In this document: positions 56,842-64,000 of the stretch, piece by piece
Position numbering within the stretch: the stretch's first letter is position 1
How the letters are laid out: each line of letters starts with the position of its first letter
Origin: Stenocarpella maydis
Taxonomy: Eukaryota; Ascomycota; Sordariomycetes; Diaporthales; Diaporthaceae
Length of the DNA stretch: 64,000 bases
NCBI GenBank assembly: GCA_002270565.1
Contig: NQMI01000008.1
Coordinates: forward strand, 562,807 to 626,806
Direction of reading: 5' to 3'
Position numbers and translations under genes: made by a program
Notes under the pieces: model-generated
What the model was told of the DNA's origin: nothing
The model's input: the letters and a program-made list of their open reading frames with translations, nothing else
The model's database searches: none

Positions 56842-57884
56842 TTTATTGACGAATATAACGAATATAACGAATGTAACGAATGTGTGGAGGCAACGAGAGC
56901 TACTAGTATGGGCTTTGAGGTACGTTTGAGAGTGAGTATGATATGGAAATCCAAAAGAATCAAAAAGGCGAGAACGACGGGACGATGACGATCTATGTTG
57001 AACCGGAAGAGAATGGAAGCGAGGATCTCCACCGTCTGAGAAGATTGCAGGAAGAGAACGACTATCCGGAAGCAATCGTCACATCGTTGTCGCCCAAGGC
57101 TTGCTTGCATCGCGTACCCCATGTTGGGCCACTCGTCATCCGTCCGTTCCAAGAATCGTAGGTCTAAGCATTTGCCCCTGCTAGAGACGTTAGACCCGGT
57201 GTCGTGATGCCTGGCATGGGGAACTAAACAACGGGCCACCATCGCTTCGCGCTGCCTAGTTGGCTTGCAGGAACTCATTTCAACGGCTCAAAAACAATGG
57301 TTGAGCTGAAGGTTCTTCGAGCTAATGGAGACGGTCAACTACTGAAACACAAACAACGAAGAGGAGCCTGCAGGACTGGAATGGGGACGAGAAAACCCCC
57401 GCTTGGTGATGCTTCTGCCCCAAAGGCGAACTAGGCAAGTTGAAGCGCGCCTTGCATGACACTGCCCCACGCGATCTTTTCCCCGGAAAAATTTTTACGG
57501 GGACCCCAGGAAAACCGGCAGTGGGACCTGCACAGCGGATCAAACACCCCAACCCCGTGGTGCTCGAGCCTGCTCTGAGAGAGAAATGGCCCGACGTGGA
57601 TGGATACCAACATCAAAGCCTTCGGGTCCGGCTTCCTCCTCAGCTTGATGCGAGAGAACCATCATGGGGTAGGCGCCTTAGCTGATGTTAGTCCCCATGG
57701 TCCCCTGGTTATCTACGCACAGCTGGTACCTGGGGTATCCAAGGAGTTGAGCGTGTTCGCTTCCGTTGCAATGGTACAGGCCTGGGCCATGTGTATAGCG
57801 AAAAGGGATATATATATATAGCACCATATGACATCAACCGTGCCCTTGAATTCCTCCTCTTTCGTGCATCAACCCGCTATCAAA
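56842..57884. other. Divergent promoter of polyol SDR and sugar transporter, with repeats
   Basis: A GAATATAAC nonamer is repeated three times plus a partial copy (56851-56886) immediately before the SDR start. An inverted repeat TTTTCC-CC-GGAAAA lies at 57477-57490, and a TA run at about 57810-57820 lies where the transporter's TATA region would be. An ATG at 57828 is in frame with the transporter and would add 19 residues. No further gene is seen. Confidence 0.6.
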
Positions 57885-60269
57885 ATGACAATTCTCACAG
57901 GTCGCCCCTTGCATTGGGCAATTACTGCCGCAGCTGGCTCCGGCTTTCTCCTGTTCGGATATGACCAGGGCGTCGTGCGTACCATCCTTCTCCTTTCGCG
58001 GTTACTGAGTTGTCATGTTTTGGAATATTCCACAACGCATCATTTCGTGAACGGGAACGGACGATTAACGTGTAGTAGATGTCAGGGCTGCTGACCGGCA
58101 CAGCCTTTACAGCCCAGTTCCCAGAGATCGACACCAATGAGGGCTCCAGCGGCAGTGCGTCCCTTCAGGGGACCGTCGTCGCCATTTACGAGATCGGATG
58201 CTTCTTTGGGTCCATACTCGCGCTTGTCTTCGGAGAGAAGCTCGGCCGCCGGATGACCATATTGATCGGGTGTGTTGTACTATGTGTTGGCGGAGCACTT
58301 CAAGCCTCTGCATATACGATCCCACATATGATTGTTGGGCGTATCGTGGCGGGCCTTGGGAATGGAATGAACACTAGTACTATCCGTAAGTTCGCTCTGG
58401 GTCTGGGACATATCCTTATGTTCCCCCACCTGCTTCTTTTGATGGGCTGACAATCGCGGAAGCCGTGTGGCATTCCGAGTTGATGCAAGCGGATAAGCGT
58501 GGTAAAGGGGTAAGCTTGAAAAACACCCGCCTCCCGCCTTCCCCCTTTCTATGGAGAAGTATTGACGGAATAATTAGCTCAGCATAGAGCTTGCCATAAA
58601 CATATTCGGTGTCATGACGGCCTACTGGGTGGACTGTGAGTGCATATCGCCCCATAATTTCTGCTTACCATGGCCCTCCAAGCCAGATCATACAACAACT
58701 TGAAGATCACCACGGCAGCAGCCTCGTTTAATATTCTCTCTATGCCTTCAATATTGAATTCTGTCTCGAAAATTGCTCACAAGGACCTCTTCATAGATGG
58801 AATGTCATATGTCAACAATCACGCACAGTTTCGCTTCCCCTTAGCTTTGCAATGCGTCTTCGCTATTGTCACAATCGCACTGATGTTAGTCTTACCTGAG
58901 TCTCCACGATGGGTACGTCAATAAATTGTCTCGTGCTACTATGGATTTCTCTCAAACTAATCAACACTCCGAGGTATTACAGCTCATTGCGCAAGACCGA
59001 CACGATGACGCACGTCACATCCTGTCAGCCCTGCTCCCCAAAAGTCGACCCGATGAGGACTATGTCAACAGAGAAATTGCAGAGATCCAGCACGCTGTCG
59101 AGGAGGAGAGGGAAGCAGCCCATGGCAGCTCGTACAAAGCGCTGCTCAAGAACGGGCCTCAGAAGTTTTTCTATCGCACCATGCTGGGCATTGGGGGCCA
59201 GTTCATGCAACAACTCTCGTATGTGATTCACACCACGTCTTGCTATACTATATTGCGACCCTGCTCAAGTATACCTCGTAAATGGCTCAGAGCTTGCAAA
59301 GCTTATAGGATTGCTAACCACTACTGCTATTCAGGGGGATTAACCTGATCACCTACTATGCGCCTGTCATCTGTAAGCGAACCTGCGTCTTCCACTTTTT
59401 ACAATCTCCTCTGGATGGCTTTATGAAGTTGTGCATTTTCTTTTAAAGGATTTTTACCGGATTGTTTCATCAGCTAACGTTCTACAAACAGTCCAGCAGT
59501 CCGTGGGACTCACGCACAACATTTCAATGCTGCTAGCCGGCTTTAACGGCGTGGCGTATTTCCTCAGCTCACTCATTCCGATCTGGATCATAGACAAGTT
59601 GGGCCGGCGAAAGCTGATGCTTTTCGCCGCCGCCGGACAGGGCTGCTGCATGGCAATACTGGCCGGCACCGTGTCTGACGGCTCAGCCTCAGCCGGAATC
59701 GTAGCCAGCGTCATGTTATTTGCCTTCAACTTCTTTTTCGCGGTCGGATTGCTGGCCATACCCTGGTTGCGTAAGTCCGCACTTTGTTTTCTCAACTTTT
59801 GTACAACATCTACCTTGGCACATTGATGCGGTTGTTCTGAAGACTGACCTGGATATAGTCCCCGCTGAATATGCCCCGCTCGCGATACGGCAAAGGGCTG
59901 CTGCACTCGCGTCAGCATCCAACTGGATTTTCACATTTCTTGTGGTGGAGATCACGCCAGTCAGCATCGGCAACATCGGCTATCGCACGTACATCTATTT
60001 CTGCAGTATGTCAAATTTGCACACCTGGACGCGGTGTCAGCTTTCGCTACATCACAACTGACGTCTTTCTAGTCTTCAACTTTTGCTTCTTGCCCTTGAT
60101 CTACTTCTTTTACCCAGAGACCCAGAACCTGACACTGGAGCAAATTGACAAGTTGTTCACTGGTGAGAAGGTCATGCTCCACTGGACACCGTCTATGGGC
60201 GAGATCGGCGATGTAGGCGAGGTGAAGGACGTTGTTACAGAACAGCACCTCGAGAAACAGGTTGCTTAA
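57885..60269 (+). CDS. MFS sugar transporter, ten exons (504 aa)
   Basis: Exons 57885-57974, 58079-58385, 58463-58509, 58578-58635, 58797-58912, 58983-59218, 59335-59372, 59492-59770, 59859-60005 and 60073-60269 join in frame to 504 residues. Sugar-porter signatures are present: FLLFGYDQGVMSGLLTGTAF, GEKLGRRMTIL, VGRIVAGLGNGMNTSTIPVW, LPESPRW, QQLSGINLITYYAPVI, DKLGRRKLML, EYAPLAIRQRAAALASASNW and FYPETQNLTLEQIDKLF. Twelve membrane spans are expected in the plasma membrane, with H+-coupled or facilitated uptake of hexoses, pentoses or disaccharides; the exact sugar cannot be read. The many short exons match the known intron-rich structure of this transporter group. The start could be 57828. 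It is divergent from a polyol-type dehydrogenase. Confidence 0.92.
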
Positions 60270-61370
60270 GCACTTTGTGGGGTGGGATTTGTGCAAAGAT
60301 TAACTTAACTTACATGTGTTCTTGATTGCGATTCTGCTTGCAGTTTTGTGGATTTTGTTCTTGGAGATAGTTACATGCAGTTGCCAATTCTGGATTCATA
60401 ACATAAGGCGTATAAAATGTCCACGCGTGCTGCATATTCTTCTTGTCCCTAAAAACTACGGCTCCTGATGGCCTACTCTGCTCATACTTGAAGTGACACC
60501 CCTATTTTTAAGGCTTGTCTGATGTCCCTTGATTCACAAGTCATTTCAGCGATAACCATTTTCTGTAAAGATAAAAGGCCCCCTTTCTAGGTTAAAGCCA
60601 TTTCATTATACAATGAAAAACATTACCAGAATGTTTTTTTTTAATTAAATACTATATGACTAACCCGAAAGGAGTAACTTTAACTTTCCCTCCCAGCATT
60701 ATAAGATCAGTTGCTGTACTATAGCTACTATCTATATATAGAAAATAAAAGTTGCCTACCCCACCTAAAGTTCATTATTATAAATAGTTATTATAAGTTA
60801 GTTAGTTTATATATTAAAACAGCTATATATAAATTTGCATAGCCTATTTGCCTTCCTTAACTTTCTTAAGATACATAAGCAACTTAAATATATTTAGTAT
60901 ATACTTTATTACTATAATATTTCCATTAATATATTTTCTTTAGCTTACTTATTTAGTATAAATTAATTATTATAAATAAGAAATAGTTATTAGTAATATA
61001 TTATATAATTATAAAAAAGCATAAAATGCTGTATTATAATATACTTATAAAAAAGTCTTTTTTAGTATATACTTGTAATACTCATAATACTGACTATGGG
61101 GGAGATAGTATGTATGTTTATATTCTAAAGAAAACAGATTTCTAAAATAGCTTAAGTTCTAGTGCAGTCTATCTACTTCGTATGGTCTATCGGACTATGA
61201 CCGACAGCGGAATCTGCTTAGGTAAGCCTGCCAAATTTGCCACGGCAGATAAGATAAGCCCTCTTTCTCCCTGATTCTACAACAACTCATTACACAATCG
61301 AACTTGTGTTCAAGATCCGGACATACACACCTATTCACCTAGGTAATTTCTCTGTTAACTAGGGCGCATC
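60270..61370. other. AT-rich island without genes
   Basis: From about 60550 to 61160 the sequence is strongly AT-biased, with many TATATA and TTATAA words and no open frame, in sharp contrast to GC-rich flanks. It looks like repeat-induced-point-mutated transposon debris or an AT isochore, but no element can be recognised. A CACCTAGGTAA motif lies near 61330. Confidence 0.65.
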
Positions 61371-62648
61371 ATGGCAGACAATACCGGCAACCCATTTCGT
61401 TTTCTCGATCTTCCGATTGAAGTAAGGAACGCAATTTATAATCTGATCCTCTGCGACCCTCCGCCTGCGAAGCTGCGCCGTGTCGAGCAGGCCGACCTTC
61501 TGGAGCTACCGGAAGGCATGGCGATGATCACGCACCCGAGCGAGACGCAGATACTACAGACCAACCACCAAGTCTATGCGGAAGCCAAAGACGTCCTGCT
61601 CCGAGGTAACCAATTCGTCCGGATACGTTGGGCTCGTGGACTTGGCCAAGTGATCAAGGGTTTCTTGCTCGCCAGGCAGATTCCCATCGTCCGCACTACT
61701 GCACTCTCGAGGGAGAGATTTCAGGGATACGTAATGACGCATTCCATCGAATTGGCAAGCGATCGGCCTGAAGACTTTCCTGACCTTCAGGATGACACCA
61801 ATATCGAGGTGGTTCTTCTGCGTCGTGACCTCGGTGTGTTCTGCGAAGCTCTTGCTGTAAGAGGTACTTTAATGGTCAGAGGCTTCGGCAGCCTCACCAA
61901 GCACAACCTCACCATTCACAACCCCTTTGACCCGACTGTCAGCCCGGGATTTATGGGCGAGAAGAACCAACAGCGGCTTCTCCAGCCCTACCTCGACCAT
62001 TTACGCGGCTTCTCCCACTTCTCGGTCGACGGCTGTGTCTCTACCTCTTTGGCAGAGTCTGTAAAACGGGCCGTTGCCGAAGAACACCTTCCCGAGCCCG
62101 AGGAGGCCTTAGCCGAGTTCAAACGCAGCAAAGATCTAGGAAACCGCTACTTCAGGCAGAAGGAGTTCCACAAGGCTGCAGAAGCATACACTGTAGGGTA
62201 CATCAAAGTCGCGCTCATCAGGAATGGTAACATCTGGTCACAGGTGGCGGCCAAAGGGGGCGAGACCTTCCTCCACGCCATCTCCGAGACGTATTACCAG
62301 GTCTGTCTCAACTGTGCGCAGAACATCTTGGTCTTCCTTCGGGAGACATCAGAGTCCGACCAGACCAAGATCCGGTACTATTGTGGCAAGGCCGACTACC
62401 ACGTGAAATCGGCGATGGTCGCTGGGGACACGTTTACGACGAACTGGCGTCCAAATCTGCAACAGATGGCAAAGCTCTCGTTTCGGGCTGCATCAATAGA
62501 ACGTGTCCTGGGCAACCTGGACGCCGCCAAGTCGCTCATTGATATTGCGCGACAGCAATCACCCAGCGATCCGGTCATCAGGCGCGAGGCGGAGGAGATT
62601 GAGGCCTTGACGCGCTCACAGGCGGGACTTGGCCGGCTATTGCTTTGA
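61371..62648 (+). CDS. F-box-like N-terminus plus TPR-like C-terminus, hypothetical protein (425 aa)
   Basis: A single exon of 425 residues. The start NPFRFLDLPIEVRNAIYNLI is the F-box/2EXR-like opening common in fungal proteins of unknown role (FLDLPxEIRxxIY). TNHQVYAEAKDVLLRGNQFV follows, also typical of that group. From about residue 245 the protein changes to a helical repeat region (LAEFKRSKDLGNRYFRQKEF, KAAEAYTVGYIKVAL, then RAASIERVLGNLDAAKSLID) resembling tetratricopeptide repeats. This suggests a protein-interaction adaptor, perhaps in ubiquitin ligase complexes, which is inference. No signal peptide or membrane segment is seen. Confidence 0.8.
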   Translation: MADNTGNPFRFLDLPIEVRNAIYNLILCDPPPAKLRRVEQADLLELPEGMAMITHPSETQILQTNHQVYAEAKDVLLRGNQFVRIRWARGLGQVIKGFLLARQIPIVRTTALSRERFQGYVMTHSIELASDRPEDFPDLQDDTNIEVVLLRRDLGVFCEALAVRGTLMVRGFGSLTKHNLTIHNPFDPTVSPGFMGEKNQQRLLQPYLDHLRGFSHFSVDGCVSTSLAESVKRAVAEEHLPEPEEALAEFKRSKDLGNRYFRQKEFHKAAEAYTVGYIKVALIRNGNIWSQVAAKGGETFLHAISETYYQVCLNCAQNILVFLRETSESDQTKIRYYCGKADYHVKSAMVAGDTFTTNWRPNLQQMAKLSFRAASIERVLGNLDAAKSLIDIARQQSPSDPVIRREAEEIEALTRSQAGLGRLLL

Positions 62649-62890
62649 GTGAACTGGGTCGGAATGGCCGCTCTACCGCCTATTTCAATGAAGCCGCATG
62701 CCTTCATTCAATCTTCGATTTGGGTCTGGCTGCACTGACATGGACAATTGTTGCGGCGGCAAGTGGTCTGGCACCACTCCAAAAACGATTATTACTTCTC
62801 AAGCTCTGCAAATAGTAAAAGTCATAAAGCGTGTACTAGAGCTTCAATATAACATCCAACCTCAACCAAACACTTTGCTTAATGAACCGT

Positions 62891-64000
62891 CTAGTACACC
62901 GGCCCCGGTTCTTGACTCCCCTCCTCAATATAAGCATCCCATTTGGCCTAGGTACGTTAGCAAATGCACTCTCCATCTTGGAGGTAAAATACTAACCCAG
63001 TCGAAATCCATAGGGAAGAGGTCATTCTCTGACGGGACCTCCCAAATGGAGTTTGACGACACGCTTGGTCCCGACGAATCAACTGATGGATCAGGCGAGA
63101 TCTTTGAGTACCCAGTCTCGATTTCACTCCCCTCACAAAAGCTGGTAAGCATTCCCTCTAAAAATCCATGAAGTCTCCGGACTTCATCGCAGACCCCCAG
63201 GGCCTCTCTCCAACGGAAACACGACTGTCCCAAAGCCTGCAGAAGGCAGCCACTATCCGGAGATTCCTCCGAATCAGGGTTCTGTCGCCTCAACTCGAGC
63301 TCTAGGAACAAGATCATGGCGGCAAGCGTCAGCATCTGGCGGGTCTGCGAGATTCTGTAGAATGATGGCTGTAGCCTGAGCTGGAATTCCAGCAGCGCCA
63401 GAGCAGAAGAGATACATCTGTCTCGAGAGACCTTGAAACGGTTGTTGGCTCTTCCCTTGGCGAGGAACCTTCGATGCAGCATGCACATGCCTTTATGGTA
63501 CATGCATGATAACCCCATATTGGAAGAGTGTGACGGCATATTGGCATTGTCGAGACCATTAATCTCGGACGAAACTTGCATGTGCGGAGGAATACTCATG
63601 AACGCCTCATGCATTTCACTGTCGATGTCAAGGACGGCCTCGTATGATACTGCACTTGGAGCATTGTTGACGTCGGTGATCCGCCCAATGGCACAGAACA
63701 GACGTCCCTTGACGATTAGGTAAGTTGCCGGGGTATTCTCAGAGAGCGGCCGTGACGGGGGTGGAAAAGGAGTTTCGTCGGATAGCTCCCAGTCATACAG
63801 GTTGCGGGGCTCCTTGGTGTCTGAGTGTATCGCCGTACGAGGAAAGCCGCCGAGGAAAGAGGCCATGTCGTCCAGACTGATCACAGAGAGCCAGGTGCGG
63901 CGTCGATATTCTGCTTGCAGCGCAGAGATGCCCGGGGAGTGGGAAGGATCAAGGTGATAACCCATGTTGATGGCTGTGCGGATAACGACGCCGCTCATTA
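62891..64000 (-). CDS. Fungal-specific transcription factor, N-terminal part outside window
   Basis: The visible part comprises an exon from the right edge to 62997 and a last exon 62891-62947, joined by a short intron (GTTAGT..CCTAG, branch GCTAAC), about 352 residues. MSGVVIRTAINMGYHLDPSH, EYRRRTWLSVISLDDMASFL, GGFPRTAIHSD and EPRNLYDWEL are the hallmark of the fungal-specific transcription factor domain (the middle homology region of Zn2Cys6 regulators). The end reads DLFPMDFDWAKWDAYIEE, a common ending for this group. The zinc cluster should lie upstream beyond 64000. If the last intron is not removed, the frame would instead end after 23 other residues, but the splice model gives the more usual C-terminus. 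Confidence 0.87.

Noticed and set aside
1..64000. CRISPR arrays, rRNA genes, canonical tRNA genes, long terminal repeats
   Set aside because: I looked for regularly spaced repeats, GGTTCGANTCC boxes with matching A boxes, and long direct or inverted repeats; none was found apart from the features listed.

Overview
The window is nuclear DNA of a filamentous ascomycete (Pezizomycotina, most likely Sordariomycetes). The reasons are short introns (about 50-110 bp) with GT..AG ends and CTAAC/CTGAC branch sites, fungus-specific families (Zn2Cys6 regulators, CRZ1, MDM31, alternative oxidase, GH10-CBM1 xylanase), and long Gln/Pro-rich proteins. I placed exons by hand from splice signals and reading-frame continuity; no similarity search was run. 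A 14-base run of N at 33258-33271 marks an assembly gap in a poly-G tract.

Layout. 1-5163 (-): a very large Gln/Pro-rich, probably disordered protein running off the left edge. 7-15 kb: a small basic nuclear-type protein, a tiny Cys-tailed protein with a 23-bp tandem repeat in its promoter, a secreted heme peroxidase and a coiled-coil protein. 15.6-18.5 kb: two neighbouring decayed genes for secreted enzymes, a berberine-bridge-type FAD oxidase and a GH10 xylanase with a CBM1 tail. 19-31 kb: an HSL-type esterase, a short-chain dehydrogenase (SDR), a DHH-family exopolyphosphatase, a membrane-anchored histidine acid phosphatase and MDM31. 32-42.4 kb: housekeeping genes (PNO1, a Rad60-type SUMO-like protein, a peroxisomal 2,4-dienoyl-CoA reductase ending in SKL, eIF3j/HCR1, alternative oxidase). 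42.4-47.5 kb: a 5-kb gene-free stretch before the calcineurin-responsive factor CRZ1. 50.3-60.3 kb: a compact group of dihydroxyacetone-synthase/transketolase, Zn2Cys6 regulator, polyol-type SDR and 10-exon sugar transporter. Then an AT-rich island, an F-box-like/TPR protein, and a second fungal transcription factor running off the right edge.

The most notable structures are: (i) a tRNA-derived SINE-like insertion at 35394-35728, with Pol III A and B boxes and a 16-bp target-site duplication; (ii) the putative sugar/C1 gene group with a perfect CGACCCG-A-CGGGTCG palindrome 67 bp before its regulator; (iii) the side-by-side pseudogenes at 15.7-18.5 kb, whose xylanase has lost its catalytic Glu, a large internal segment and its reading frame. 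I found no CRISPR array, rRNA gene or canonical tRNA gene.
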